Positions 10,739-20,166 of a stretch of DNA of 64,000 nucleotides are shown one piece after another (the first letter of the stretch is position 1; every line of letters begins with the position of its first letter). Under the pieces are notes generated by a model, which was given only the letters and a program-made list of their open reading frames with translations, searched no databases and had not been told where the DNA came from. The DNA comes from Microbacterium arborescens (GTDB lineage: Bacteria > Actinomycetota > Actinomycetes > Actinomycetales > Microbacteriaceae), in the NCBI RefSeq assembly GCF_030369635.1, contig NZ_CP128474.1, positions 1,054,001-1,118,000 on the forward strand. Reading direction: 5' to 3'. The position numbers were made by a program, and so were the translations under genes.

Positions 10739-11362
10739 ATGTCGACGCACGCCATCACCCACGACGCTCACGCGGCACGGGACGGCGGCGATCCGGCAGA
10801 GCCGGGAGGAACCGTGCCCGTCGGTTCCTCCCGGCTCGACCGGCTGCGCGATGTCGTGATCACGCTGGTCGGCGTGGTCGGCATCGCCACGATCGCCTGG
10901 CTCCTGGCCGCGTGGATCTGGGGTCTCTCGATCGTCGTGTTCGTAACGGGGTCGATGTCGCCGACCATGCCGGTCGGAACGGCCGCGGTATCGCAGCTGA
11001 CGCCCGCGGCCGAGCTGCGCGTCGGTGATGTCGTGACGGTCCCACGCCCCGACACCGGGCAGCCGGTGACCCACCGCATCGTCGCCATCGACGAGGTGGC
11101 GGCTGCCCCGGAGGAACGCGAACTGACGCTCCGAGGCGACGACAACGGCTTCGCCGACAGTCAGACGTATCTTGTCGATCAGGCACCGCGCGTGCTCGTG
11201 GCGGTGCCCGTGCTCGGGTCCGTCGTCCTGTGGGCGCAGACACCGATCGTGATGATCGCGGCCAGCATCCTGATCGCGCTCGCGATCGCCTGGGCGCTCT
11301 GGCCAACTCCGACGCGCGCCGACGCCGACGCCGATGTCGATGTCGATGTCGACGAGACCTGA
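10739..11362 (+). CDS. sipW: SipW-like (ER-type) signal peptidase I
   Basis: 207-aa membrane protein with one membrane segment before the catalytic domain (about residues 38-68) and a second near the C-terminus. The catalytic Ser72 lies in VTGSMSPTM. The general base is His112 in PVTHRIV, where bacterial-type enzymes have Lys, which places it in the SipW/ER class. LRGDDNGFAD is the conserved C-terminal box. The protein ends in an acidic ADADADVDVDVDE tail encoded by GAY-GYC repeats. It is flanked by its probable substrates. Confidence 0.88.
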   Translation: MSTHAITHDAHAARDGGDPAEPGGTVPVGSSRLDRLRDVVITLVGVVGIATIAWLLAAWIWGLSIVVFVTGSMSPTMPVGTAAVSQLTPAAELRVGDVVTVPRPDTGQPVTHRIVAIDEVAAAPEERELTLRGDDNGFADSQTYLVDQAPRVLVAVPVLGSVVLWAQTPIVMIAASILIALAIAWALWPTPTRADADADVDVDVDET

Positions 11363-11378
11363 ACAAGGAGAACCACTC

Positions 11379-12140
11379 ATGAAACGTGCATCGTCGCACG
11401 GTCATCGCGCCGCCGTCGTCACGGCTGCCGCGGGCTCCGTCGCGCTCCTGGTGACCGGTACCGTGCTGTTGGCCGGCGTCGCCAACGCGGCGCTCGTGGA
11501 GGTGCCCGAGACGGGCACCCCGGGACGCCTCGTGCTCGCCGCCGACCCCTATCCCGCGGAGTTCCGCGATCTGAGCCCCGGCGACACCCGGGCGTGGCAG
11601 GTGCAGGCCCGGCTCGAGGATGCGTCGAGCGCGACCCTCGCTCTCGAATTGCGCAAGGACGGCGACCTCGTCACACACCCGCGCGGCCTTCGGGTCACCG
11701 TGCAGTCATGCGCCGAGGAATGGACGGGCCTGCCCGACGCGCCCGTCTGCGCATCCGGTGCACAGCCGCTGACGGTGGCGACGCCGGCCGACGACTACCG
11801 GTTCTCGAGCCCGAGCTTCAACCTGCCCGCCCTCGCCGCGGACGCGCCGGTCAGCCTCCTCGTCACCCTCGGGGTCGAGGACAGCCCCGAGGCGCGCGCC
11901 GACACCACCCTCATGGGGCGCACCGGCGACACCGATCTCGCCCTCACCGCGGTGGCGATCGATGACACCGTGCCACCGGTGGTGCAACCGCCGGTGCCTG
12001 CGCCTCCGGGAACCGGGATGCCGGGGCTGCCGGCAACCGGTGGCGACCTGTCCGCTCTGGCCGCCGTCCTGGCGCTCGCCGGAGGATTCCTCGCCGCAGG
12101 CCTCGCCCTGCGCCTGCACCGCCGGGAGGCCCGCGCATGA
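11379..12140 (+). CDS. LPXTG-anchored surface protein
   Basis: 253 aa. An N-terminal signal peptide (hydrophobic core about residues 10-36, ending in ANA) precedes a secreted domain rich in beta-type sequence with two Cys residues. A Pro-rich stretch leads to the sorting signal LPATG, followed by a hydrophobic segment and the basic tail RLHRREARA. It would be anchored to peptidoglycan by a sortase encoded elsewhere. The ATG has AAGGAGA upstream, and its stop overlaps the next ATG. Its function in the cluster (anchor or base subunit) is an inference. Confidence 0.8.
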   Translation: MKRASSHGHRAAVVTAAAGSVALLVTGTVLLAGVANAALVEVPETGTPGRLVLAADPYPAEFRDLSPGDTRAWQVQARLEDASSATLALELRKDGDLVTHPRGLRVTVQSCAEEWTGLPDAPVCASGAQPLTVATPADDYRFSSPSFNLPALAADAPVSLLVTLGVEDSPEARADTTLMGRTGDTDLALTAVAIDDTVPPVVQPPVPAPPGTGMPGLPATGGDLSALAAVLALAGGFLAAGLALRLHRREARA

Positions 12141-13879
12141 AGACTCGAACCCGATCCGCGGTTGCCATCGCCGCGGTGGCCATCGTGGGGGTGCCGATGA
12201 CCGTCACCGCGACGACAGCGGCGTGGAACAGCTCGGAGTGGGTGCACGGCGAGGTCGGCACGTCGACGCTCGACTGCACCGACGGCACGGGCTTCGCCTC
12301 CGTCGCATCCGGCCGGTTCCTGAGCGGTTCCCTGCTTGGACTCGACCTCGACCCGATCGCCGAGCTCGAGCAGATGGCCCTCGCCCTCGATGGCGCGGGC
12401 GACGTCGCCGTGTCGCCGAGCGATGCGATCGACCTCGGATCCGCCCCGCCCGACTCCTACGTCTACGCCAACCCGTTCGACGTCACGGCTCTCAGCGCCA
12501 TCAACGTGGATCTGACCGGCTTCACCGTCGGACTGCCGGGAGCGGCCCTCGGAGCCGTCAACCAGTACGCGAACGTCGCGACCGACGGCTCCGTCGCGGG
12601 CGCGTCGGGACTCGTCAACGACTCCGGCGCCGTGCTCGTGTCGGACACGACGCCGCCGGCATCGCTGCCCGCGCGGGCGCGGGTCGGGCTCAGCGGCATC
12701 CTTCCGGCGGTCACCGGCATCGCCGACGCGAACCTCGAGATCGGTGCGGTCGCGGCCAGCTCGCAGATCGACGGGTGCGCGCTGCTGCGCGACGAGCTCT
12801 GGGGAGAGACAGCACCTGCGAGCGCCGTCATGCGCGACTACGGCATCGCAGGTCTCGGCCTGCAGCTGGACGCGCCCGTCGTGCAGAGCCTCGTGGGCAC
12901 CACGACCACCGCGGTGAACACGCTCGCCGGTGTGGTCGGGCAGCTGACCGGGCCGGGCGGGCTCATCGGCTCGACCATCGGAGCCGGAATCGACGCGGGA
13001 ATCCCCGGCGTCCTCACCACGACGGTTGGCGGGAACGTCTCGATCACGGGACTCGACCTCCTCGGATCGGTGTCCACGCTCTTGAACACACCGCTCACCG
13101 ACGGCGTGGTCACGATCGACCTGCAGGCGGGCACGATCGACGTCGATCTCGACGCTCTTCTTCCCTCGCTCAATGACGCCGCACCGAACACGGAGGTCGT
13201 CCTCAACGCTGCGGTGCTGAACCCGATCGTGGATCGCGCCGGCGTGCTGCTCGACAACTGGACGTCGCAGATCGTCGCCGCGCTCACCACCGAGCTCCGT
13301 GAGGCAACGGTCACCGTGGCGCTCGAAGCCGTCGTGGCCGCGCCGGGGATCGGTATCCTGCCGGGGCTCAACGTCCTGACCGCCGACGTCGGCTTCGTCG
13401 GCCCGCTCGGATCGCTGCTCGACGGGACGGCGGTGCTGACGATCGACGCGGAGGCGGCGGGCTTGGTCGGGCCGATCAACACCCTGCTCAGCGCGCTGGG
13501 CCTGCCCACCGTGACGCAGCTGCTGAACACAGTCGGAGGGCTCAGCTCGGGTCTCGTCTCGACGCTGGCGAACACGCTGACGACCACGATCACCGCGGCG
13601 CTCACGACGCTCGGCGGCACGCTCGCGACGGCGGTGACCGCAGTGATCTCGGCGCTCGGAGGGGTGGTCGACGCGCTGCCGTCGGTCGTGTCGCTCATGG
13701 TCAACGTGCAGCCCGATCAGCCCAACGCCCCGCCGGACGCGACCTTCATCGCGGCGTCGGTCGACGCGACGGCCGAGTACCGTGTCGCGGCGCTCCGGCT
13801 CGGACTCGCGGACGGCCTCGGCGGTCTGGCGGCGGCCACCTTCGCCACGGCGAGCGCCGGTCCGGTCACGGCACCCTGA
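12137..13879 (+). CDS. Choice-of-anchor G family SipW-type secreted protein
   Basis: 580 aa. The N-terminus is again SipW-type: hydrophobic core about residues 8-28, then TTAAWNSSEWVHGEVGTSTL. The mature part is a long Ala/Leu/Thr/Val/Gly-rich domain with repeated LxxLxxVxxxL and TTxTAALTTL segments, as in choice-of-anchor G proteins. Those usually end in a surface anchor, but here the C-terminus is just ASAGPVTAP, so it is probably free or held by the preceding LPXTG protein. It is coupled to that gene by an ATGA overlap. Confidence 0.75.
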   Translation: MKTRTRSAVAIAAVAIVGVPMTVTATTAAWNSSEWVHGEVGTSTLDCTDGTGFASVASGRFLSGSLLGLDLDPIAELEQMALALDGAGDVAVSPSDAIDLGSAPPDSYVYANPFDVTALSAINVDLTGFTVGLPGAALGAVNQYANVATDGSVAGASGLVNDSGAVLVSDTTPPASLPARARVGLSGILPAVTGIADANLEIGAVAASSQIDGCALLRDELWGETAPASAVMRDYGIAGLGLQLDAPVVQSLVGTTTTAVNTLAGVVGQLTGPGGLIGSTIGAGIDAGIPGVLTTTVGGNVSITGLDLLGSVSTLLNTPLTDGVVTIDLQAGTIDVDLDALLPSLNDAAPNTEVVLNAAVLNPIVDRAGVLLDNWTSQIVAALTTELREATVTVALEAVVAAPGIGILPGLNVLTADVGFVGPLGSLLDGTAVLTIDAEAAGLVGPINTLLSALGLPTVTQLLNTVGGLSSGLVSTLANTLTTTITAALTTLGGTLATAVTAVISALGGVVDALPSVVSLMVNVQPDQPNAPPDATFIAASVDATAEYRVAALRLGLADGLGGLAAATFATASAGPVTAP

Positions 13880-13896
13880 CGTCGCACGTGTGACCA

Positions 13897-13932
13897 CTCG
13901 TGGGGTCGACCGGCGCGGGTCGACCCCACGAG
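13897..13932 (+). terminator. Hairpin terminator after the surface cluster
   Basis: A perfect 15-bp stem (13897-13911 with 13918-13932, arm CTCGTGGGGTCGACC) and a 6-nt loop lie 18 bp after the last surface gene. There is no U-tract, which is usual for actinobacterial terminators. It separates the cluster from miaB. Confidence 0.8.
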
Positions 13933-13940
13933 CGCGATCG

Positions 13941-13946
13941 TAGAAT
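13941..13946 (+). promoter_or_regulatory. Candidate -10 (TAGAAT) of miaB
   Basis: TAGAAT lies 9 bases before the miaB ATG and directly after the terminator stem, so the transcript would begin within 2-3 bases of the start codon. Confidence 0.5.
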
Positions 13947-13955
13947 GAGGGAATC

Positions 13956-15506
13956 ATGTCGACTCCCTCGAGCGCACCCACCCTCATCGCGCCGTCACTC
14001 GCCGCGCGCACCGCCGATGGCCGCGCGCGTACGTACGAGGTGCGTACCTTCGGCTGCCAGATGAACGTCCACGATTCCGAGCGGCTCTCCGGATCGCTCG
14101 AGAGCGCGGGGTATCTCCCCGCCGATCCCGGCACCGATGCCGACGTCATCGTCATCAACACGTGCGCGGTGCGCGACAACGCCGCCGGCAAGCTCTACGG
14201 CACCCTGGGCCATCTGAAGTCGGTCAAGGACAAGCGCGAGGGCATGCAGATCGCGGTCGGCGGCTGCCTCGCGCAGATGGACCAGACCGCCGTGCAACAG
14301 AAGGCTCCGTGGGTCGACGTCGTCTTCGGCACCCACAACATGGGCGCCCTTCCGGGATTGCTCGAGCGAGCACGTCACAACGGCGAGGCCGAGCTCGAGA
14401 TCCTCGAGGCGCTCGAGACCTTCCCCTCCACCTTGCCGACGAAGCGGGACTCGGTCTACAGCGGTTGGGTGTCGATCTCGGTCGGCTGCAACAACACGTG
14501 CACGTTCTGCATCGTTCCCCACCTGCGCGGCAAGGAGAAGGATCGCCGTCCCGGCGACATCCTGAACGAGATCCGCCTGCTGGTCGACGACGGGGCGATC
14601 GAGGTCACCCTGCTGGGGCAGAACGTCAACAGCTACGGCGTCGAGTTCGGCGACCGTCAGGCGTTCGGCAAGCTCCTGCGCGCGGCGGGTGAGATCCCGG
14701 GGCTCGAGCGCATCCGCTTCACGAGCCCGCACCCGGCGGCGTTCACCGACGACGTCATCGACGCGATGGCCGAGACGCCCGCCGTCATGCCGCAGCTGCA
14801 CATGCCCCTGCAGTCGGGCTCCGACAGGATCCTGAAAGCGATGCGCCGGTCGTATCGCAGCTCGAAGTTCCTCGGCATCCTCGACCGTGTGCGTGAGCGC
14901 ATTCCGCACGCGGCGATCTCGACCGACATCATCGTCGGGTTCCCCGGCGAGACCGAAGCCGACTTCGAAGACACGCTGCGGGTGGTCGAGCAGTCGCGCT
15001 TCGCGAGCGCCTTCACCTTCCAGTACTCCATCCGCGAGGGGACGCCCGCCGCGACGATGCCCGACCAGGTGCCGAAGGCGGTCGTGCAGGAGCGGTACGA
15101 GCGGCTCGTCGCGTTGCAGGACCGGATCGCGCTGGAGGAGAACCAGAAGCAGGTCGGCCGCGAGGTCCGCGTGCTGGTGTCTTCCGCGGAGGGCAAGAAG
15201 GCCGCCGAGACGCACCGTCTCACCGGCCGCGCAGAGGACAACCGCCTGGTGCACTTCGAGCTGCCCAGCGGCTCCGAGACGCCGCGACCGGGAGACGTCG
15301 TCACCGTGACGGTGACGCACGCGGCCCCGTTCCACCTGCTGGCCGACAGCACGGACGGATCGCCGCTGCGCATCCGACGCACGCGAGCAGGCGACGCCTG
15401 GGACCGTTCGCTCGCCGAGTCGTGCGGGGTACCGGCTCCGGCATCGACGGATGCCGGCCCGCGCGCGGTGTCGCTGGGTCTGCCGTCTCTGCGCGTCGGG
15501 GTGTGA
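13956..15506 (+). CDS. miaB: tRNA-2-methylthio-N6-dimethylallyladenosine synthase
   Basis: 516-aa radical-SAM methylthiotransferase that modifies A37 of tRNAs already prenylated by MiaA, encoded next. The N-terminal domain carries three cluster ligands C34, C70 and C104 (FGCQMN, NTCAVR, GGCLAQ). The radical-SAM CxxxCxxC motif is C178, C182 and C185. A TRAM domain lies at the C-terminus (about residues 400-470), followed by an extra tail of about 45 residues rich in Arg and Ala. The stop overlaps the miaA GTG (GTGA). Confidence 0.95.
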   Translation: MSTPSSAPTLIAPSLAARTADGRARTYEVRTFGCQMNVHDSERLSGSLESAGYLPADPGTDADVIVINTCAVRDNAAGKLYGTLGHLKSVKDKREGMQIAVGGCLAQMDQTAVQQKAPWVDVVFGTHNMGALPGLLERARHNGEAELEILEALETFPSTLPTKRDSVYSGWVSISVGCNNTCTFCIVPHLRGKEKDRRPGDILNEIRLLVDDGAIEVTLLGQNVNSYGVEFGDRQAFGKLLRAAGEIPGLERIRFTSPHPAAFTDDVIDAMAETPAVMPQLHMPLQSGSDRILKAMRRSYRSSKFLGILDRVRERIPHAAISTDIIVGFPGETEADFEDTLRVVEQSRFASAFTFQYSIREGTPAATMPDQVPKAVVQERYERLVALQDRIALEENQKQVGREVRVLVSSAEGKKAAETHRLTGRAEDNRLVHFELPSGSETPRPGDVVTVTVTHAAPFHLLADSTDGSPLRIRRTRAGDAWDRSLAESCGVPAPASTDAGPRAVSLGLPSLRVGV

Positions 15507-16489
15507 CCGCGGCGCCGGCCCCGGACTCCGCCCCGGCTGACGGAGCGCCGATCCTCTGGGCCGTTCTCGGGGCGACGGGCACCGGCAAGACCGGTCTCTC
15601 GCTCGACCTCGCCGAAGCACTCGTCGCACGTGGCCGGTCGGCCGAGATCGTCAACGTCGACGCTATGCAGCTGTACCGCGGCATGGACATCGGCACCGCG
15701 AAGATCCCCGAGACCGAACGCCGCGGCATCCCGCACCATCTTTTCGACGCGCTGGAGGTGACGCAGGAAGCCGCCGTCGCGTGGTACCAGGAGGTCGCGC
15801 GCCGGACGATCGAGGAGATCCGTGGTCGCGGCGCCGACGCGATCCTCGTCGGCGGCTCGGGACTGTACGCCTCGAGTGTGCTGTTCGACTTCCGCTTCCC
15901 GCCGCGCGACGAACGCCTGCGCGCGAGCCTCGAGGACGAGCTCGAGCGCCACGGTGCCGGGCACCTGTTCGCGCGGCTGCGTGCCGCCGACCCGGCAGCA
16001 GCCGAGCGGATCGACGCGCGGAACGGCCGCCGCATCGTGCGCGCGCTCGAGGTGCTCGCGCAGGGCGGGCGAACCCATGGCGGAGCCCTGCCCGAGGCGC
16101 CCGAGCATTGGTCGCCGCGGACCCGGATCATCGGCACCGCGGTGCCCCGCGACGAGCTCGTGCCGCTCCTCGATGCGCGCGTCGAGCGGATGTGGGCGGC
16201 CGGCCTGGTCGACGAGGTCGCCGTCCTGCGGCAGCAGGGTCTCGAGCGCGGTGCCACCGCCGGTCGCGCCATCGGCTACGCGCAAGCGCTCGCGCAGCTG
16301 CGCGGCGACACGAGCGAGGAGGAGGCGATCGCCGAGACGCAGGCCCTCACGCGGCGTTACGCGCGCCGCCAGGTGTCGTGGTTCAAGCGGTACGACGATG
16401 TCCGCTGGGTCGACCCTCGCACGACGGATGCGGGCGCGCTCGTCGACTCCGCCGTGGCGGGTGGGCCCGTCATCGATGCGAGAGGATGA
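15503..16489 (+). CDS. miaA: tRNA dimethylallyltransferase
   Basis: 328 aa. Transfers a dimethylallyl group to N6 of A37 in tRNAs reading UNN codons, giving the substrate for MiaB. The P-loop GATGTGKT is at residues 23-30; the family signatures [17 protein letters not shown] and [11 protein letters not shown] follow, and the tRNA-binding C-terminal part has [14 protein letters not shown]. The GTG start overlaps the miaB stop, and its own stop overlaps the next gene, so three genes are coupled in series. Confidence 0.94.
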   Translation: MTAAPAPDSAPADGAPILWAVLGATGTGKTGLSLDLAEALVARGRSAEIVNVDAMQLYRGMDIGTAKIPETERRGIPHHLFDALEVTQEAAVAWYQEVARRTIEEIRGRGADAILVGGSGLYASSVLFDFRFPPRDERLRASLEDELERHGAGHLFARLRAADPAAAERIDARNGRRIVRALEVLAQGGRTHGGALPEAPEHWSPRTRIIGTAVPRDELVPLLDARVERMWAAGLVDEVAVLRQQGLERGATAGRAIGYAQALAQLRGDTSEEEAIAETQALTRRYARRQVSWFKRYDDVRWVDPRTTDAGALVDSAVAGGPVIDARG

Positions 16490-16953
16490 CACCCGTGATT
16501 ATCACGATGCGCGCATTCGCTCCCGACGATGAGGATGCCGTCGTCCAGCTGTGGCATGAGGTCGGCCTCACCCGCCCCTGGAACGATCCGCGTGCCGACA
16601 TCAGGCGCAAGCTGACGGTTCAGCCCGAACTGTTCCTCGTGGCCGTCGACGAGCCTGTCGACGGGACCGCGCATGTCATCGTCGGCACCGTGATGGCCGG
16701 TTATGACGGCCACCGAGGCTGGTTGTACTACCTCGCCTCGGCGCCCTCGCACCGGGGGCAGGGCGTCGGACGCCTGCTCGTCGCGGAGGCCGAGCGCCTT
16801 CTCGAGGCCATGGGATGCCCCAAGGTGCAGCTCATGGTGCGGCCCGAGAACGAAGCGGTGCGCGGCTTCTACCACGAGCTCGGCTACGAGCCGTTCACCG
16901 TGTGGTCGACCGGCAAACGCCTCGTCGTCGATGGCCCGGGCGGCCCCGCCTAA
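16486..16953 (+). CDS. GNAT family acetyltransferase (YpeA-like)
   Basis: 155-aa single GNAT domain. The acetyl-CoA-binding motif A is [20 protein letters not shown]; motif B is [50 protein letters not shown] at the N-terminus resembles E. coli YpeA, whose substrate is unknown. The ATG overlaps the miaA stop (ATGA); a GTG at 16495 is a possible alternative. It ends in TAA, and that stop is also part of the -10 hexamer proposed for dapF. Confidence 0.85.
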   Translation: MTPVIITMRAFAPDDEDAVVQLWHEVGLTRPWNDPRADIRRKLTVQPELFLVAVDEPVDGTAHVIVGTVMAGYDGHRGWLYYLASAPSHRGQGVGRLLVAEAERLLEAMGCPKVQLMVRPENEAVRGFYHELGYEPFTVWSTGKRLVVDGPGGPA

Positions 16954-16956
16954 GCT
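16951..16956 (+). promoter_or_regulatory. Candidate -10 (TAAGCT) of leaderless dapF
   Basis: TAAGCT, which overlaps the stop codon of the preceding gene, lies 6 bases before the dapF ATG. No Shine-Dalgarno sequence is present. Confidence 0.5.
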
Positions 16957-16962
16957 GGGCAC

Positions 16963-17832
16963 ATGGCGACTCTCGCGTTCACCAAGGGCCACGGCACCGG
17001 CAACGATTTCGTGATCCTGGCCGACCCCGACGGCGAGCTCGAGCTCAGCGATGCGCAGGTCGCGGCACTGTGCGACCGCCACGTCGGCATCGGCGCCGAC
17101 GGCCTGCTGCGGGTCGTCCGCTCGGCCGCGATCGCCGAGGGGGCGGATGCCGCGGCCTCCGGCGCTGCGTGGTTCATGGACTATCGCAACGCCGACGGGT
17201 CACTGGCCGAGATGTGCGGCAACGGAACGCGCGTCTTCGCACGCTACCTCGCCGACGCGGGCCTCGCGTCGATCGAGGCCGGACTCCGCATCGGCACGCG
17301 CGCCGGCGTCAAGACGATCACCCGCGCCGAGAACGGCTTCGAGGTCGACCTCGGTCTCTGGCGCGCCGAGGAGGGCGACATCCTGGTGCGCGCGCGTGGA
17401 CTCGGCGTCGCCCGACCCGGGCAGGCGATCGACGTGGGCAACCCGCATGTCGTGGTCGCTCTCGCGGGCGAGGCAGAGCTCGACGGGCTCGACCTGACGT
17501 CGCAGCCCACCCTCGACCCGCATCCGGCCGCCGGCGCGAACGTCGAGTTCGTCGTCCCGGCCGAGCCGCTCGTACAGAACGGTGTCGGCGCTATCCGCAT
17601 GCGGGTCTACGAACGCGGAGTGGGGGAGACCCTCTCGTGCGGCACGGGGGTCGCGGCATCCGCACTCGCCGTCCGTTTCTGGGCAGGCTCGGCGGCACCC
17701 GATCGGTGGACGGTCGACGTCCCGGGCGGCACGCTCGGCGTGCGCGTCGTGCGTCAGGACGACGGCGAGCACGTGCTTCTCTCCGGGCCCGCGACGCTGG
17801 TGTTCTCGGGGCAGGTCACCCTCGCCGACTGA
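16963..17832 (+). CDS. dapF: Diaminopimelate epimerase
   Basis: 289 aa. Converts LL- to meso-diaminopimelate for lysine and peptidoglycan synthesis, using two Cys residues without a cofactor. Both catalytic Cys residues are present: [20 protein letters not shown] and [28 protein letters not shown] at the N-terminus and GNPHVVV in the middle are also family marks. The ATG follows a -10 hexamer by 6 bases, so the transcript is probably leaderless. A convergent methyltransferase gene begins 30 bp beyond. Confidence 0.95.
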   Translation: MATLAFTKGHGTGNDFVILADPDGELELSDAQVAALCDRHVGIGADGLLRVVRSAAIAEGADAAASGAAWFMDYRNADGSLAEMCGNGTRVFARYLADAGLASIEAGLRIGTRAGVKTITRAENGFEVDLGLWRAEEGDILVRARGLGVARPGQAIDVGNPHVVVALAGEAELDGLDLTSQPTLDPHPAAGANVEFVVPAEPLVQNGVGAIRMRVYERGVGETLSCGTGVAASALAVRFWAGSAAPDRWTVDVPGGTLGVRVVRQDDGEHVLLSGPATLVFSGQVTLAD

Positions 17833-17862
17833 GCGGGCCCGGATGATCGGTCGTCGCGCGCG

Positions 17863-18504
17863 TCAGGGCAGTTCGATGGCCCCCGTCGGGGGTGTGCCGT
17901 GGCGACGCACCTTCAGCACGCGGAAGCCGCGGCCGGTCGCGGCGCGCGAGACGGTGTACCCGTCGTCGAAGGTCGCGGCGAGCCAGCGCTGCAGCGAATC
18001 GGATCCGAGGTTGCGCTGCACGACGAGCCAGGCGTCGCTGCGCTCGACCAGGCGGGGGATCCAGCGCTGGAGCATCCCGTGCAGCTCGTTCTTGCCGACG
18101 CGGATCGGCGGATTCGATCGGATGGTCCGGAACACGACGTCGTCGGGAACATCGTCGGGCAGCACAGCGTTGATATTGGTGAGTCCCAGATCAGCGGCGT
18201 TGCGTCGCACCAGGTCGAGAGCACGTTCGTTGACATCGACGGCCCAGACCGTGGCGTGAGGCGACTCCAGAGCCAGCGACAGCGAGATCGGCCCCCAGCC
18301 GCAGCCGAGGTCGAGGAAATCCCCACCGGGCGGTGCCGGCGGAGTATTGGCCAGAAGAACCCCCGTGCCCGAGTCGACGTGGTCAGGGCTGAACACCCCG
18401 CCCGCGGTCGTGACCTCGACGGCACGACCCGCGAGGGTCACGCGGATGCGGCGGAGGTTCTGTTCGCTGGACGGGGACGCGCTGAAGTAGTGATCGCTCC
18501 CCAT
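17863..18504 (-). CDS. RsmC-like class I SAM methyltransferase
   Basis: 213 aa. A SAM-binding motif FLDLGCGWGPIS and the catalytic SNPPIRVGK (an NPPF/Y-type motif for N-methylation of nucleobases) place it with RsmC-like 16S rRNA guanine methyltransferases. HYFSASPSSEQNLRRIRV and GVFSPDHVDSGTGVLL match the family N-terminus. The start at 18504 is chosen because TACGCT (minus strand, 18512-18517) lies 7 bases upstream, indicating a leaderless transcript; an ATG nine codons further upstream would lie before the transcript start. The exact rRNA target is not known. Confidence 0.82.
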   Translation of the reverse strand: MGSDHYFSASPSSEQNLRRIRVTLAGRAVEVTTAGGVFSPDHVDSGTGVLLANTPPAPPGGDFLDLGCGWGPISLSLALESPHATVWAVDVNERALDLVRRNAADLGLTNINAVLPDDVPDDVVFRTIRSNPPIRVGKNELHGMLQRWIPRLVERSDAWLVVQRNLGSDSLQRWLAATFDDGYTVSRAATGRGFRVLKVRRHGTPPTGAIELP

Positions 18505-18544
18505 GCATCCGAGCGTATCGGAGCCGGGCAATCCGGCGGGAGAC

Positions 18545-18550
18545 TAGAAT
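18545..18550 (+). promoter_or_regulatory. Candidate -10 (TAGAAT) of hflX
   Basis: TAGAAT lies 6 bases before an ATG at 18557 and 39 bases before the ATG at 18590, which has its own Shine-Dalgarno sequence. Both starts are in frame. Confidence 0.5.
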
Positions 18551-18589
18551 TCACGGATGCCCGGGCACGGGCATCCCGGGAAGAGAGTT

Positions 18590-20107
18590 ATGACGCAAAT
18601 CACCACCCCCGACGGCGACGACGACATCGCGGTGGATCCGGTCGATCGAGTGCTCGCGAGCGCCGAGACGCGCTCGTCGATGCGCGTGTTCGGCGGCGCG
18701 CAGGCGCTGCAGGATGCGGCGACCGTCTCATACGGAGACACCGACGGCGACCAGTGGGATCGCGAGGAGCGCGCCGCGCTGCGCCGCGTCCCGGGACTGT
18801 CCACCGAGCTCGAGGACGTCACCGAGGTCGAATACCGGCAGCTGCGACTCGAGAACGTCGTGCTCGTCGGCGTGTACCCGCAGGGGTCGCACGAGGACGC
18901 CGAGAACTCGTTGCGCGAGCTCGCCGCGCTGGCCGAGACCGCCGGCGCGGTCGTCCTCGACGGTGTGCTGCAGCGGCGGCCGCATCCCGATCCCGCCACC
19001 TACATCGGACGCGGCAAGGCGGCCGAACTGCGCGATCTCGTCGCCGCGGTCGGCGCCGACACCGTGATCGCCGACACCGAGCTCGCTCCGAGCCAACGGC
19101 GTGCGCTCGAGGATGTCGCCAAGGTCAAGGTCATCGACCGCACGACCGTCATCCTCGACATCTTCAGCCAGCACGCGAAGAGCCGCGAGGGCAAGGCTCA
19201 GGTCGAGCTCGCGCAACTCGAGTACCTGCTCCCGCGCCTGCGCGGGTGGGGTGAGTCGATGAGCCGTCAGGCCGGTGGACAGGTCGGCGCAGGCGGCGCG
19301 GGCATGGGCTCGCGTGGTCCGGGTGAGACGAAGATCGAGCTCGACCGCCGCCGCATCCGGACGCGCATGGCGCAGCTGCGCAGGCAGATCCGCGAGTTCG
19401 CGCCGTCTCGCGAGGCGAAGCGCGCCGAGCGTCGGCGAAACACGATCCCCTCCGTGGCGATCGCCGGATACACCAACGCCGGCAAGTCGAGTCTGCTCAA
19501 CCGGCTGACGAGCGCGGGAGTCCTCGTCGAGAACGCGCTGTTCGCGACGCTCGACGCGACCGTGCGCCGGGCCGAGGCCGCTGACGGGCGCGTGTACACG
19601 CTCACCGACACCGTCGGATTCGTGCGCAATCTGCCGCACCAGCTCGTCGAAGCCTTCCGGTCGACGCTCGAAGAGGTGTCGGGCGCCGACGTCATCGTGC
19701 ACGTCGTCGACGGGTCGCACCCCGACCCGGCGGCGCAGCTCGCGACCGTCCGCGACGTGATGGGCGACGTGGGTGCGCGTGCGACGCGCGAGCTCGTCGT
19801 GTTCAACAAGGCCGACCTGGTCGACGATGACGCGCGGCTGCTGCTGCGCGGGCTCGAGCCGACGGCTCATTTCGTGTCGTCGCGGACCGGCGAGGGGATC
19901 GACGACCTCCGCGCGGCGATCGAGGACGCGCTTCCGCTGCCCGCGGTAGAGGTGCGTGCGCTCGTGCCGTACGACCGGGGCGATCTGATCTCGGCTGTGC
20001 ACGAGAGCGGTCACATCGTCGCGACCTCGCACGAGGAGGACGGCACCGCCGTGCATGCTCACGTGTCCGAGCGCCTCGCCGCCGAGCTCGCACCCTACGC
20101 CGTCTGA
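18590..20107 (+). CDS. hflX: GTPase HflX
   Basis: About 505 aa. A ribosome-associated GTPase that splits or rescues stalled 70S ribosomes under stress. The N-terminal HflX domain carries GVYPQGSHEDAENSL and PDPATYIGRGKAAEL. The linker has GQVGAGGAGMGSRGPGETK. The G domain has G1 GYTNAGKSSLLNRL, G3 DTVGFVRNLPHQLVEAFRSTLEE and G4 NKAD. The start at 18590 has GGAAGAGAG upstream. An in-frame ATG at 18557 would suit a leaderless transcript and add 11 residues. The gene is convergent with the S9 peptidase. Confidence 0.92.
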   Translation: MTQITTPDGDDDIAVDPVDRVLASAETRSSMRVFGGAQALQDAATVSYGDTDGDQWDREERAALRRVPGLSTELEDVTEVEYRQLRLENVVLVGVYPQGSHEDAENSLRELAALAETAGAVVLDGVLQRRPHPDPATYIGRGKAAELRDLVAAVGADTVIADTELAPSQRRALEDVAKVKVIDRTTVILDIFSQHAKSREGKAQVELAQLEYLLPRLRGWGESMSRQAGGQVGAGGAGMGSRGPGETKIELDRRRIRTRMAQLRRQIREFAPSREAKRAERRRNTIPSVAIAGYTNAGKSSLLNRLTSAGVLVENALFATLDATVRRAEAADGRVYTLTDTVGFVRNLPHQLVEAFRSTLEEVSGADVIVHVVDGSHPDPAAQLATVRDVMGDVGARATRELVVFNKADLVDDDARLLLRGLEPTAHFVSSRTGEGIDDLRAAIEDALPLPAVEVRALVPYDRGDLISAVHESGHIVATSHEEDGTAVHAHVSERLAAELAPYAV

Positions 20108-20166
20108 GTTGCCGCTCGGGTGTATCAGCCCGCCATGTTCAGGGCTCGGGGCACCGGGTCGAGGGC

